A stretch of 64,000 bases of DNA from Pedobacter sp. ASV28 (GCF_016428855.1 NZ_JAELTN010000009.1:1-64000); one strand, 5' to 3'. Positions 1-8,696 are shown, counted from the first letter of the stretch. Notes: a model not told the origin generated them from the letters alone. Program-made: numbers and translations.

Positions 1-1
1 A

Positions 2-1402
2 GGGGTGCATGGAGGAACACAACCCGAAGGACAACATAATTTGAGATTGAGGGCAGGAAGAAGTTCAGGTGCATTGTCAGGTATTGAAATCACTTGCAGT
101 TGCGGAGTGCACAAAACAATGGCAGGTGCATTCAATGAGAATTCACTAACCAAAATTGGAATTACTTGTTCCGGTGGCAGACCGTGGTTGGGTCAGGAAG
201 TAGAAAGAAATAATGCTTCTCATTGCGGAGAAAATTTAATTGTAGTTCAAAAGGGTGCATCCAATGTTTACTTCTCACAGGTTCGCAGTTCAATTTATTT
301 GCCTCAATGGGAAAAATCAGTTGACAGAAGATTAGTTGAAGTGCTGGAAAAGAATTGGGGATTTCTCACAACCGGAATGGAGAACGGAAATTTTCAAAGA
401 ATGAGATTTGAATTAGTTGCAGAAAGAAATTTTGCAGAGGAGAAAAAAGAACTCTACACAGAAAAGTTATTGGAAGCAGCAACAAAAAGAATTTCAGGTG
501 CTGACAATTCAACGGCTGATGATTCGGAGGAGAAATACCGCAAGATGGAATACGATGCAATACTTGCAGAAGCAGGGGGAGAAAACCAAGATTTCTTTGT
601 TACGAAAAATCAGGCGAATACTTATGATGATTTGGAAACAGGCGGAGCAATCTGCAATGAATTTACAAGTATTGGTTTGTTGCATAAGCTGAGAGAGACA
701 AGGGCATTCGTTGGTTTTTCAAGATGGCTTCCAGATGACGGAAAATCTTTAACAGAGAAAAAGAACTTCATCAAACTTGGACAAAAAATTGAATGGCTTC
801 CGGCAATCGTTGTGAGAGGAGAAGGAGTATTCTTCGAGTTTAACGATAAACGTTTGAAAGCATGGTCAGATAATGAAGAAGTGAAAAAGAGAACAAAATT
901 CTTATCCGACAATTACAACAGACCACGGGAAGCAAAGGGACATAAACGCAGAGAAATCAAACCTGAATTTGTTTTGATTCATACCTTTGCCCATTTGGTG
1001 ATTAACCAATTCAGTTACGAATGTGGTTACGGAAGCTCTGCATTGAGAGAAAGGATTTATTGTAATCTTGAATTTCCGGACGACACCATGAATGGAGTTC
1101 TGATTTATACCGCATCCGGTGATTCAGAAGGTTCATTAGGTGGACTTGTAAGACAAGGCAAACCAGGCAATCTTGAAACAATAGTTTACAATGCGATTGA
1201 AAATGCAAGGTGGTGTTCAAGCGACCCAATCTGTATTGACAGTCTTGGTCAGGGACCGAACTCATGCAATCTTGCAGCATGTCATAATTGTGCCTTGTTA
1301 CCCGAAACTTGTTGTGAAGAATCAAATATGTTGCTTGACAGAGCAATGTTGATAGGAGAATTAGATAATCCTTCAATTGGATATTTTAATTTTAAAAAAT
1401 AG
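2..1402 (+). CDS. DUF1998 protein, DrmB-like (DISARM), 5' end outside window
   Basis: The frame is open to the left edge, so the true start lies upstream; about 465 residues are visible. The C-terminal half matches the DUF1998 family: a HTFAHLVINQ helix, a G-Y-x-S-x-x-L-R-E-R-I-Y segment, and a terminal cysteine cluster (CNLAACHNC ... CC) ending in N-x-x-LDR. An upstream pair, CSCG and C-x14-C, looks like a zinc site. In DISARM, DrmB works with the DrmA helicase and a DNA methylase to block incoming phage DNA. The neighbouring convergent methyltransferase supports that reading, but drmA and drmC are not visible, so membership of a complete DISARM locus is inferred. Other DUF1998 roles (for example MrfB-like helicase partners) are less likely given the methylase. 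Confidence 0.75.
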   Translation, partial: GVHGGTQPEGQHNLRLRAGRSSGALSGIEITCSCGVHKTMAGAFNENSLTKIGITCSGGRPWLGQEVERNNASHCGENLIVVQKGASNVYFSQVRSSIYLPQWEKSVDRRLVEVLEKNWGFLTTGMENGNFQRMRFELVAERNFAEEKKELYTEKLLEAATKRISGADNSTADDSEEKYRKMEYDAILAEAGGENQDFFVTKNQANTYDDLETGGAICNEFTSIGLLHKLRETRAFVGFSRWLPDDGKSLTEKKNFIKLGQKIEWLPAIVVRGEGVFFEFNDKRLKAWSDNEEVKKRTKFLSDNYNRPREAKGHKRREIKPEFVLIHTFAHLVINQFSYECGYGSSALRERIYCNLEFPDDTMNGVLIYTASGDSEGSLGGLVRQGKPGNLETIVYNAIENARWCSSDPICIDSLGQGPNSCNLAACHNCALLPETCCEESNMLLDRAMLIGELDNPSIGYFNFKK

Positions 1403-2639
1403 TAGATAAATTATCTGCTATTTTTTTGCCCATTAAAGGCGGTACAGCATTACCAATTTGCTTAAAAGCAGCGGTACGATTTGCTCCTTCTTTTATACCT
1501 TCAAAGTAAAAATCGTCGGGGAAAGACTGTAAGCGAGCAGCTTCTCTAACGGATATAGACCTATTTTGCAATTCATCAGGATGGATATAATAATGTCCAT
1601 CCTTTGCAATGTGTGCCACTACGGTTTGTGATGCATCCAAGTCTGCAGCTACTACTTTAAACCTATCAAAAAATGAGGTTCTATTTTCATGGGTTTTTAA
1701 ATAATCGGGCAAATCATTGTAGTTTAGACGTTCTTTTTGATTATTCCACTTATCAACAGCAATACGATAAATTTCCTTATCCTGTAATCTATGCGGTCTA
1801 GCTATATGTTGAGTAAGCGTGGTAATGCCGTTACGAATATGTGCAGCCGCTAAATAATCATTTCTATCTTGAGTGTATTCAGAGAATTTATCTGCTCCCT
1901 CTCCAGCTTGTATGATAGGCAAGTCGGCAAATAAACTAGATACGTTTGAAGTTAAGCCACTTTCGTAATTATCTAAATCTGGTAGATTAGGTATAAAATC
2001 TTGTCGCCAGCCAATGATGATTAAACGCCTACGTTTCTGTAATACGCCGAAGTTTTCTGCTTTCACTGAGAAGATATGGATGTTGTAACCTTTTTTGTTA
2101 AAAAGCTTTTCCATATTCTGTAAGTACACCCCACCCCCAGCAGATTTTAGTCCTAATACGTTCTCGAATACAAACATTTTAGGTTGGTATTTTTCTAGAT
2201 AATTAGCGTATTGCACATAAAGAAAATTACGTGGGTCTTTCTTCATGTTATGCTCAGACCTTGCTCTTCCTACTAGTGAATAAGCTTGACAAGGCGGCCC
2301 GCCAACAACGAGGTCTACCTCTCTGTTACCATCTAGACTTCGATCTATTTGGTTAAATATTTCAGTATTGTTTTCATCGCCAATACCTAAATTGATTACG
2401 GAAGTTAGTACTTCTTCAGGTATTTTACTGTAAAGCTCGTTTCTTGGAATTTCACCTCTCAGGTAAGAGAGGTAAGTATCAAACTGATTATTCTCTTTGA
2501 GGTGGTAATAGGCTGCTCTAGTCCTTAGTGAATAGGAAGCAGCTTCATCAATCTCTACATGGGCAATAGGTGTATAACCTGCCCGTTTGAAACCTTCAGA
2601 AAGGCCTCCTGCACCAGCAAAGAGATCGATATAGTTCAC
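1392..2639 (-). CDS. DNA (cytosine-5-)-methyltransferase, DrmMII-like
   Basis: The 415-residue protein carries the ordered C5-methylase motifs: I (IDLFAGAGGLSEGF, residues 4-17, AdoMet binding), IV (GGPPCQ, catalytic Cys117), VI (ENV, 159-161), VIII (QKRRRLIIIGW), IX (SVREAARLQSFPDDF) and X (QIGNAVPP). It transfers methyl from AdoMet to cytosine C5 in duplex DNA. It converges on the DUF1998 gene and overlaps its end by 11 bases. Class 2 DISARM uses a C5 methylase (DrmMII) to mark self DNA, so the pair may be one system, although a C5 methylase could also belong to a type II restriction unit with the nearby HNH nuclease. The start at 2639 is supported because motif I begins immediately after it. 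The target sequence cannot be read from the protein. Confidence 0.9.
   Translation of the reverse strand: MNYIDLFAGAGGLSEGFKRAGYTPIAHVEIDEAASYSLRTRAAYYHLKENNQFDTYLSYLRGEIPRNELYSKIPEEVLTSVINLGIGDENNTEIFNQIDRSLDGNREVDLVVGGPPCQAYSLVGRARSEHNMKKDPRNFLYVQYANYLEKYQPKMFVFENVLGLKSAGGGVYLQNMEKLFNKKGYNIHIFSVKAENFGVLQKRRRLIIIGWRQDFIPNLPDLDNYESGLTSNVSSLFADLPIIQAGEGADKFSEYTQDRNDYLAAAHIRNGITTLTQHIARPHRLQDKEIYRIAVDKWNNQKERLNYNDLPDYLKTHENRTSFFDRFKVVAADLDASQTVVAHIAKDGHYYIHPDELQNRSISVREAARLQSFPDDFYFEGIKEGANRTAAFKQIGNAVPPLMGKKIADNLSTIF
1400..1427. terminator. bidirectional terminator between convergent defence genes
   Basis: TAGTAGATAA (1400-1409) pairs with TTATCTGCTA (1411-1420) with one mismatch. A run of seven T follows on the + strand and an A/T-rich tract on the other side. 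The hairpin begins at the stop codon of the DUF1998 gene and covers the 11-base overlap zone with the methyltransferase gene, so it can end both transcripts. Confidence 0.55.
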
Positions 2640-3011
2640 GATTAATATAGATAAAAACGTAAAGATACGAAGATTTATATAAATCGTTTCAAAAAGTGGG
2701 ACGAACGTAAGGTAATATTTGCAACTTCATTATGTGAACGTCATATTCAAATAACCTTGTATATGTTTTGCCATATGGATCCAGTGCTTTTCACTAAAAT
2801 GCCAACGCTCATTCTAAGTAAGTTAGAAATACCTTGTATCGAATATATCTTAACATATTTTGAAAAGGAAATTTCATCAATTTTAATAATACGGCTTAGA
2901 TTTGCTGTCTAAACAAAATATAAAGAATGCTTTTTCAGATTCCAGTGATCGATCAAATCAATGTTAAAAATAACTTTTGTTTCCGTAAGCTTTTCTTTTT
3001 GCAGTCATTAC
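2640..3011. other. intergenic stretch without a recognisable gene
   Basis: AT-rich sequence between the methyltransferase start and the HNH gene end. It must hold the methyltransferase promoter. No convincing ORF, repeat or strong hairpin was seen. Confidence 0.4.
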
Positions 3012-3962
3012 CTACCCCTTAAACACCTCTCCCCTATGCCAAGCCAAAGCTTCCTGCGCGGGGTAATGGTTTTGTTGTTGCGGTAATATGATGCGCTTCC
3101 CTTTTAATGCGTTGAGTGCATAAGGATGGGTTGTATCTTCAGTTACATGTTGGGATACTAAGATGCGGTAGTTTTCATCGATACTGAGCAGGCCACGGTC
3201 GAAAGCTCGATGCATGTTGGGGCAAAGGGCAATGCCGTTGGTACGGCTATCATTAAAACTTAGGGCAAAGGGAATGATATGGCAGGCATCAACGAAGTTA
3301 TAGTTAAAAGAATTGCTCAGCTTCATTCCCGTGAAACTACATTGATAATCATAGGCATTCGTTACCCAGCGCTGGAATAAACCATCACGTACAATAATTT
3401 CCTCGGTAGTATATACTCGTCGTTTGCCATATTTTGGTGCAGCATCATTCAAGATACTTTGGGTCTGTAATTGCAGATATTCTTTACCAACCTGTTTTGC
3501 AGCCCGAAAGAAAACTACTTGTTCTGGGAAGTAGGTGTCTAATAATACTTGTCGCAAAAACTCCCTACTTTGGGCATCTAGTAGAAGTAACCAAAGCTCA
3601 TTAGCTAAAGCACCAAATGCACATGCTTCAGCTAATTTACTTAAAGACTTAATGGGCTGGTTAATTTGGTAACCTGGCTTAGGGTGAAGCAGCCAAAAAG
3701 ATTTCCCGTCTACTCCATCGTTCTGCAAATAGTAAAATGGTTGGGTAAGGTCTTCAATGTTGGCTGTAGTAACCAACAACTGCCAGTTTTCTTTAAAGGT
3801 ACCTACCAATTGGGCATCTACCAATATACGGTTATCGGTTACGATGCCTTTTTCGATGAGCTCGATGAGGGTTAACAGCAAAATGGGCTTATGTGGTGCC
3901 GCACCGTATGGCGTGGATCCACGTTTAAGATGTGAAAAAGCTTTGGCGTATTTTTGGAGCAA
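3012..3962 (-). CDS. HNH endonuclease, putative restriction enzyme
   Basis: The 316-residue protein has two parts. Residues 1-150 resemble the N-terminal recognition region of COG3440-type predicted restriction endonucleases, including the PHKPILLLTLIELIE segment near residue 23; relatives of this region can bind modified (for example phosphorothioated) DNA, but that is not shown here. Residues about 207-260 form an HNH_2-type nuclease: CSFTG, DACHIIPF (His228), TNGIALCPNMHRAFD (Asn242, His251). It is expected to cleave DNA in a Mg-dependent way, perhaps recognising modified phage DNA. It sits 372 bases upstream of the methyltransferase on the same strand. Fragments of its 3' end recur three times in the next 5.5 kb, so this looks like the surviving member of a small array. 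Confidence 0.8.
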   Translation of the reverse strand: MLQKYAKAFSHLKRGSTPYGAAPHKPILLLTLIELIEKGIVTDNRILVDAQLVGTFKENWQLLVTTANIEDLTQPFYYLQNDGVDGKSFWLLHPKPGYQINQPIKSLSKLAEACAFGALANELWLLLLDAQSREFLRQVLLDTYFPEQVVFFRAAKQVGKEYLQLQTQSILNDAAPKYGKRRVYTTEEIIVRDGLFQRWVTNAYDYQCSFTGMKLSNSFNYNFVDACHIIPFALSFNDSRTNGIALCPNMHRAFDRGLLSIDENYRILVSQHVTEDTTHPYALNALKGKRIILPQQQNHYPAQEALAWHRGEVFKG

Positions 3963-4044
3963 ATTGATTAGTTTTTTAGATGCTTGGTGTTTAGTTTTTC
4001 GGGTTTGGTTAAGGCTAATTTAAAAGAAAGATTGAGAATATGGA

Positions 4045-4298
4045 AATGAGTTGTGGGTTGCGAGTTATTGGTTTGACGGGCTATTTCCCGACGTATCGGG
4101 ATCTCGCTTTGCAAGCTAGACATTCGGCCATTCGATTTTAACCAAGGGCGATCACCAGCTTTTGTTAAATAAACCCGATTGCAACGGCAGCTCCCGATGA
4201 AAAATCGGGACTATAGTGGAAAGCGGGGCTGCTGTAGCCACGGGGTAGCGGCTGTGATTTTCTAATTTTTAAATTATCTTATTTGTTTACCTATCTCT
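4045..4298. repeat. dispersed structured repeat, copy A
   Basis: This stretch is nearly identical to 8255-8503. It begins with a GTTGTG-rich segment, then CCCGACGTATCGGG (a short hairpin, 4087-4100), and ends in a core where ACGGCAGC pairs with GCTGCTGT around an inner CCCGAT/ATCGGG hairpin. In both copies the repeat runs directly into an HNH-tail fragment. Similar GC-rich hairpin repeats are common between genes in Sphingobacteriaceae and Flavobacteriaceae; whether they act as RNA or DNA is unknown. Confidence 0.8.
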
Positions 4299-4365
4299 TA
4301 AACACCTCACCCCTATGCTAAAGCCTCTTGCGCTGGGTAATGGTGTTGTTGCTGAGGTAATATTT
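4299..4365 (-). pseudogene. remnant 3' tail of an HNH endonuclease gene (copy 1)
   Basis: Read on the minus strand this encodes LPQQQHHYPAQEALA and then stops. It matches the C-terminus of the intact HNH protein (LPQQQNHYPAQEALAWHRGE), with a small deletion just after the last alanine. Nothing upstream of the tail resembles the nuclease domain, so only the end of a former gene copy survives. Confidence 0.7.
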
Positions 4366-4440
4366 TTATTCTAACACCATTAATATTCCAAATCCTTAAC
4401 CATGTAAAATTTAGCCTCTACACACTTCAACTTCTCCCCA

Positions 4441-4600
4441 TCATCGTAACTACGACAGCAAATACAGATAATGTCGGAGTAGGAACAAAAGCATAGCTTA
4501 AAGAAGCAGGGAAAGTAATTTAAGCAGACGAACTACGACAAATAATCACAGCAGAAAGAGGAATACCTATAATCGTAACTACGACAGCAAATGATGTATG
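4441..4600. repeat. direct repeat downstream of the large T9SS gene, copy X
   Basis: This contains ACTACGACA ... TGTCGGAGTAGGAA, then CATAGCTTAAAGAAGCAG and GAACTACGACAAATAAT. The same order of segments recurs at 7396-7600 on the other side of the gene at 4680-7250. Within each unit ACTCCGACA or ACTACGACA can pair with TGTCGGAGT, giving a 9-base stem. Confidence 0.7.
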
Positions 4601-4606
4601 ATCAGC

Positions 4607-4656
4607 AAATAGCAACTGTATATAAGGAAAGTTGACCTTATATATAGTTGCTATTT
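4607..4656 (-). terminator. 21-base-pair hairpin downstream of the T9SS beta-helix gene
   Basis: The left arm 4607-4627 and right arm 4636-4656 are complementary over 21 bases with a single mismatch, around an 8-base loop. The hairpin lies 24 bases past the stop codon of the gene ending at 4680. There is no clear U-tract, so it may be a stability element or a terminator of unusual length. Confidence 0.6.
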
Positions 4657-4679
4657 CTCTTTTAGGTATGGTGCAAAAA

Positions 4680-7250
4680 CTAAAATTTAATTATGGTTTT
4701 ACTGTCTTGTTCTTTTTGCCCTATAAGCGTTAAAACATAATAACCAGCGGTATAATTAGCTAAATTTAGCTTTAGGGAATGATCTGTGTTCTGCAACTGT
4801 TGCTCTATCAATTTTTTGCCATTAATATTGCTTAATATCGCTTTTTGATATTTACCTGCCTGAAAGCTGATATTGCTCCAATGATTAGTAGGGTTTGGAT
4901 AAACATTTACTATAGAGCTACCCATACCGAAAGTAAATGGCGCTACACCTATCTCTTTCTGTTTTCCATCATGATCTATCTGTACCAAACGGTAATAACT
5001 GTTACCAGCTAATGGATTGGTATCATAAAACACATAGTGTTGCTTTAAGTTACTATCTCCTCCTCCTTTTTGGGAACCGATAAACACAAATTCGCCTTCA
5101 TCTCCCTTTCTGTAAACATCAAACCTAAGGTTATTTTTCTCTTGTTGTGTCGTCCATTCCAATTTGGCACTTTGCCCTTGCGCCTTCACTTTAAAGCTTA
5201 AAAGTTCCACGGGCAATGCCGCTTGCCGATTAATGTTTATCGTGTAGTTTTTAATGGTAGTTCCGTCTTGTGCCGTTACCTTTACCGTAACGGTATTTTG
5301 GCCATCGCTTAAATTTATAGCATTGCTAGGCTGCGCACTTACTGCCGCCATGTCATTAATGGCAAGCGTGGCATTTAGCTCCTTTAGCACCGCGGTAAGC
5401 GTAACGGAAGTAACAGTGCTAGCTACCGCTATATTGTAGCTCAATGTATTGCTGTTAAACAGTGGATTTAATGTCCCCTCGCTAAGGTTTAAACTAGCAA
5501 GTAAGGCATTGGCAGAACGATGGCTACTTTCATAAGCGCCCAGATCTAAACCATTAAATTGTATACGTTGTGCACCTGCCAAATCTGAAGTTACCCCTGC
5601 AATAAAACTGGCATCGCCAGCATTAATAGCTGCGCTGCCTGCCTGTAGGTTAAAATTACCACTGGCTTGGTTAACAAACAAAGGATCTATATTCTGATTC
5701 AAATCTATCCCCTCTTTATAGCCCTGCGTAATGTTATTTTTTGCGACACTGGTACTGCCCTCTTCAGCTACATCTTTATATGTATCGGCAATATTGCCCC
5801 ATATAATGTTATTGTAAATGGAGGCCTTAGCATTGCCGCTATAATTATAGTTATAAATAGCACCACCACTACTGGCTTTATTGTTATAAAAAGTATTGTT
5901 AACTAAGCTTGCGTCCAATGTAGGGTTGGCTGTACCGTTATTAAACACTGCCCCGCCATAATTCGCTTCGTTGTTGTAAAACAAACAATTTAGCGCATTA
6001 AATGAGCTGGTAGTGGCATTATAAATGGCACCACCAGTAGCTAAAAATTCGGTTTTAAGCGCTGTTGAGCTCAAAAATGGATGTATTAGCAATGAAATAT
6101 TGGCACCCCAACTACTAGGATTATCATATCTGTACCATATGTTGCTGCTTGTTTTTTCCCAAGTAGCCGATGGATTGCTTTGACCACTGGCATTACTTAC
6201 AATGCTAAGTACGTCTTTAACCGAGGAAGTCCATTGCAAGTCGGTTAAATCTACACTAATAAATATTTTTTTTGAGGCTGGCAATTCTAGTGGAGTTTCA
6301 AAATCGATGTAGGTGTAAGTATTTGCCTGAACATCGTCCATAATGGTACGCATTGTTAAGTTTTTGCTACCTATTAGAGCTCCGGGTGTTCCACTGGTGC
6401 CGTTGTAAATTTTAACTGGCACCACTTTATTTGGATTACTGCTCTGTGCCCTACCAAAACCAATATAGATATAGTGTAAATACTTCTCCGTTCTAGCAGA
6501 AAGATCAAAATACATGGCTTTTTCTTTATCAACATATTTATTCACACCGTTTATCCACCCACTCACTTCGGCACTTGGATCCAAATAATAGTTAGTAATT
6601 GTCCAATTTGTGGGCATTGGATAGTTAGCACTATAAAGATTATCAAAACTAGCCTTGTTTTGATTAAATATGCTATTGCTCACACTGGTTTCTCCCTGAG
6701 CAATGTATATTGCACCTCCCACTACAGCTGTGTTGTTTTCAAATTTACATTTGTTTATTTGCGGGTTACCGCTGGCAATAGTAATAGCCCCGTAAGTGGA
6801 ATTACTTAGGTGTAATCCATCAAGAATAATGGAGGTAGTGTTAAGCGTTGGGTTAATATTAATTAGACAATTTTTCAGCGTAGTATTGGCAGTTATTCTT
6901 GTAGCATTGGTACTATGCATTAAGCTTTCGTTTCTAAAGATAACACTAGCTTCTGCACCTGCAAAACCCCCATATAGTTTCACTGCCTTGGTAATATTGA
7001 TACTGGCAGTTAACTTGTATTCTCCCGCAGCAATATAGATCTCATCGCCGGCATCGGCCACATCAATAGCAGCTTGTATATTACCCAAGGCATTATTCCA
7101 AGAGGTACCATTACCAGAAGCACCTGTCTTAACAAAACGTATGACCTGCGCATGAATAGATAGCGAAGAAAAAAGGATAAGTACCGGCAATAAAACACAT
7201 TTGTGATTTGTTCTAAAAAGAAAGAGGATTGAATTTAGATTTTTTCTCAT
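4680..7250 (-). CDS. T9SS-exported right-handed beta-helix surface protein
   Basis: The 856-residue protein has an N-terminal signal peptide ending near LSIHAQ. A parallel beta-helix region starts with the VKTGASGNGTSWNNA and QAAIDVADAGDEIYIAAGEY motifs typical of polysaccharide-lyase-like choice-of-anchor proteins and includes repeated N-N-x-A/S-GGAIY turns. Then come a cadherin-like beta-sandwich (about 580-680, SYNIAV ... DGTTIKNYTININ), the common LPVELLSF/YYRLVQIDHDG domain, and a type A T9SS sorting domain (VYPNP ... IIKF). It is expected at the cell surface or secreted, possibly binding or cleaving glycans; no catalytic residues can be assigned. Direct repeats flank the gene on both sides and a long hairpin follows it. 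It may be a mobile surface-protein cassette. Confidence 0.8.
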   Translation of the reverse strand: MRKNLNSILFLFRTNHKCVLLPVLILFSSLSIHAQVIRFVKTGASGNGTSWNNALGNIQAAIDVADAGDEIYIAAGEYKLTASINITKAVKLYGGFAGAEASVIFRNESLMHSTNATRITANTTLKNCLININPTLNTTSIILDGLHLSNSTYGAITIASGNPQINKCKFENNTAVVGGAIYIAQGETSVSNSIFNQNKASFDNLYSANYPMPTNWTITNYYLDPSAEVSGWINGVNKYVDKEKAMYFDLSARTEKYLHYIYIGFGRAQSSNPNKVVPVKIYNGTSGTPGALIGSKNLTMRTIMDDVQANTYTYIDFETPLELPASKKIFISVDLTDLQWTSSVKDVLSIVSNASGQSNPSATWEKTSSNIWYRYDNPSSWGANISLLIHPFLSSTALKTEFLATGGAIYNATTSSFNALNCLFYNNEANYGGAVFNNGTANPTLDASLVNNTFYNNKASSGGAIYNYNYSGNAKASIYNNIIWGNIADTYKDVAEEGSTSVAKNNITQGYKEGIDLNQNIDPLFVNQASGNFNLQAGSAAINAGDASFIAGVTSDLAGAQRIQFNGLDLGAYESSHRSANALLASLNLSEGTLNPLFNSNTLSYNIAVASTVTSVTLTAVLKELNATLAINDMAAVSAQPSNAINLSDGQNTVTVKVTAQDGTTIKNYTININRQAALPVELLSFKVKAQGQSAKLEWTTQQEKNNLRFDVYRKGDEGEFVFIGSQKGGGDSNLKQHYVFYDTNPLAGNSYYRLVQIDHDGKQKEIGVAPFTFGMGSSIVNVYPNPTNHWSNISFQAGKYQKAILSNINGKKLIEQQLQNTDHSLKLNLANYTAGYYVLTLIGQKEQDSKTIIKF

Positions 7251-7395
7251 ATAAAAGTTATTTTGATGGATTAACAGCGAATTTAGCTTTAAAAATGATT
7301 TATTCAGATAAAATAAACAAAAAAGCTCTACTACTATTAGCTATAAGATTCGGGAATTAGATAAACAACAACAATAGTAGTAGCGAAACGAATAA

Positions 7396-7605
7396 CATAA
7401 CCGCAACTCCGACAACAAGTACAAATGATGTCGGAGTAGGAATAAAAGTATAGCTTAAAGAAGTAGAAAAAGAAATTTTAGCGGAAGAACTACGACAAAT
7501 AATACAGCAACAATATCGTAATCACAACTACGACAATAGACACAAATGATGTCGAAGTAGAATAAAAACACAGCATAGAGAAGCAGAAGAACTGTAACAA
7601 GTTTT
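7396..7605. repeat. direct repeat upstream of the large T9SS gene, copy Y
   Basis: One full unit and a second partial unit of the repeat also seen at 4441-4600. ACTCCGACA (about 7404) and TGTCGGAGT (about 7427) form a perfect 9-base inverted pair. The second partial unit starts near 7520 (ACTACGACAATAGACACAAATG). The repeats bracket the gene at 4680-7250. Confidence 0.7.
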
Positions 7606-7609
7606 CATC

Positions 7610-7790
7610 AAGATTTAAACACCTCCACCCTATGCCAAGACAAAGCCTCTTGCGCTGGGTAATGTTTTTTTGTTGCGGTAGTAAATGGTTAATTGCTTGT
7701 TTGGTTTTTGGGAGGTTAGTTGTTTGGGACCGAAATGTTTATCCATTACGCTAATTTAAGGGAAAGATGGGAATATGGAAATGACAAACA
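7610..7790 (-). pseudogene. collapsed HNH gene copy: 3' tail joined to 5' flank
   Basis: On the minus strand, 7615-7685 encodes HYPAQEALSWHRVEVFK, matching the last residues of the intact HNH protein with one frameshift before it. The following bases, up to CTAATTTAAGGGAAAGATGGGAATATGGAAATGA (about 7759-7785), match the sequence just upstream of the intact gene's start (4014-4050). The body of the gene is missing, consistent with internal deletion of a former copy. Confidence 0.6.
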
Positions 7791-7800
7791 AATGCGCATT

Positions 7801-8220
7801 TTATGCTAATTTATTTAACGCCTTTAGTTTTCCTTCAATAGGGCCAAAATAAATATCATCGTCTATACTGTCACTTTTGGGTTGTGGGAAACGTTTAATT
7901 TTACCATTCTCATATAGCTCAAACCGCCCTTTATCTTTACCATCTAGGTTGATATGAAAGCACGATCCGTTCTTTGTGACAATCACATGGGCTAATTTCT
8001 CGTTAATCAACACATCGAAAATGATTTTTTCACCTTCATTAGGTGGTGAGCTAATGGTAATAGGGGTCTGCTTATTTGGGTCATTGCTGGTTTGCTGAGC
8101 TGTTTTTACGGAACCGGTATAAGCATCGTCACTTAAGGAATCATAACCTTGTGTACCTGTATTGTCTAACCCATCTTGAGGAGAAGGTTGGTTGGTAATT
8201 TTGTGAGTGGTATTGGTCAT
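7801..8220 (-). CDS. hypothetical protein, 139 residues
   Basis: No family was recognised. The first 60 residues are rich in Ser, Thr, Asn, Gln, Asp and Pro and look disordered. The second half (EKIIFDVLINEKLAHVIVTKNG ... LYENGKIKRFPQP) looks like a small beta-rich domain. There is no signal peptide or membrane segment, so it is probably cytoplasmic. It lies between a collapsed HNH copy and the second structured repeat, placing it as cargo in the defence mosaic. No function is assigned. Confidence 0.55.
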   Translation of the reverse strand: MTNTTHKITNQPSPQDGLDNTGTQGYDSLSDDAYTGSVKTAQQTSNDPNKQTPITISSPPNEGEKIIFDVLINEKLAHVIVTKNGSCFHINLDGKDKGRFELYENGKIKRFPQPKSDSIDDDIYFGPIEGKLKALNKLA

Positions 8221-8254
8221 CGTTTATGTATTAGCTATGAGTTTAACAAACGAG

Positions 8255-8503
8255 CTGGAAATATGTTTAGTTGTGAGTTGTGAGTTGCGGGTTTCCCGAC
8301 GTATCGGGATCTCGCTTTGCCAGCTAGACATTCCAGCCATTCGGTTTTAAGCAAGGGCAATCACCAGCTTTTGTTAAATAAACCCGATTGCAACGACAGC
8401 CCTCGATGAAAAATTGGGACTATAGTGGAAAGCGGGACTGCTGTTACCACGGGGTAGTGGCTGTAATTTTCTCATTTTTAAATTATCTTATTTGTTTACC
8501 TAT
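8255..8503. repeat. dispersed structured repeat, copy B
   Basis: Second copy of the element at 4045-4298, with scattered substitutions and the same inner hairpins (CCCGACGTATCGGG at 8295-8308; the ACGACAGC/GACTGCTGT core near 8390-8445). It lies upstream of the 139-residue gene, just as copy A lies upstream of the HNH gene. Confidence 0.8.
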
Positions 8504-8535
8504 CTCTTAACCACCTCACCCCCCTCTGGCGCAAG
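8500..8535 (-). pseudogene. very short HNH-tail remnant (copy 3)
   Basis: TATCTCTTAACCACCTCACCCC followed by CTGGCGCAAG keeps the junction between the structured repeat and the HNH tail seen at 4290-4335, then diverges. Only about 30 bases are recognisable. Confidence 0.4.
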
Positions 8536-8696
8536 CATTTGCTTGGGACTCATTCAAAAAAAACTCCTCCAATTAATTATTAAACACAAGCACCGCTACC
8601 GATAAAATGGGTACAGGTCCAGAGAGCAAGTGCAACAGCTCATTTTGTGCGCTCAAAGCCTGATCGAGCTGGAGCAAGCCAGGTTAAGCAGCCTTG

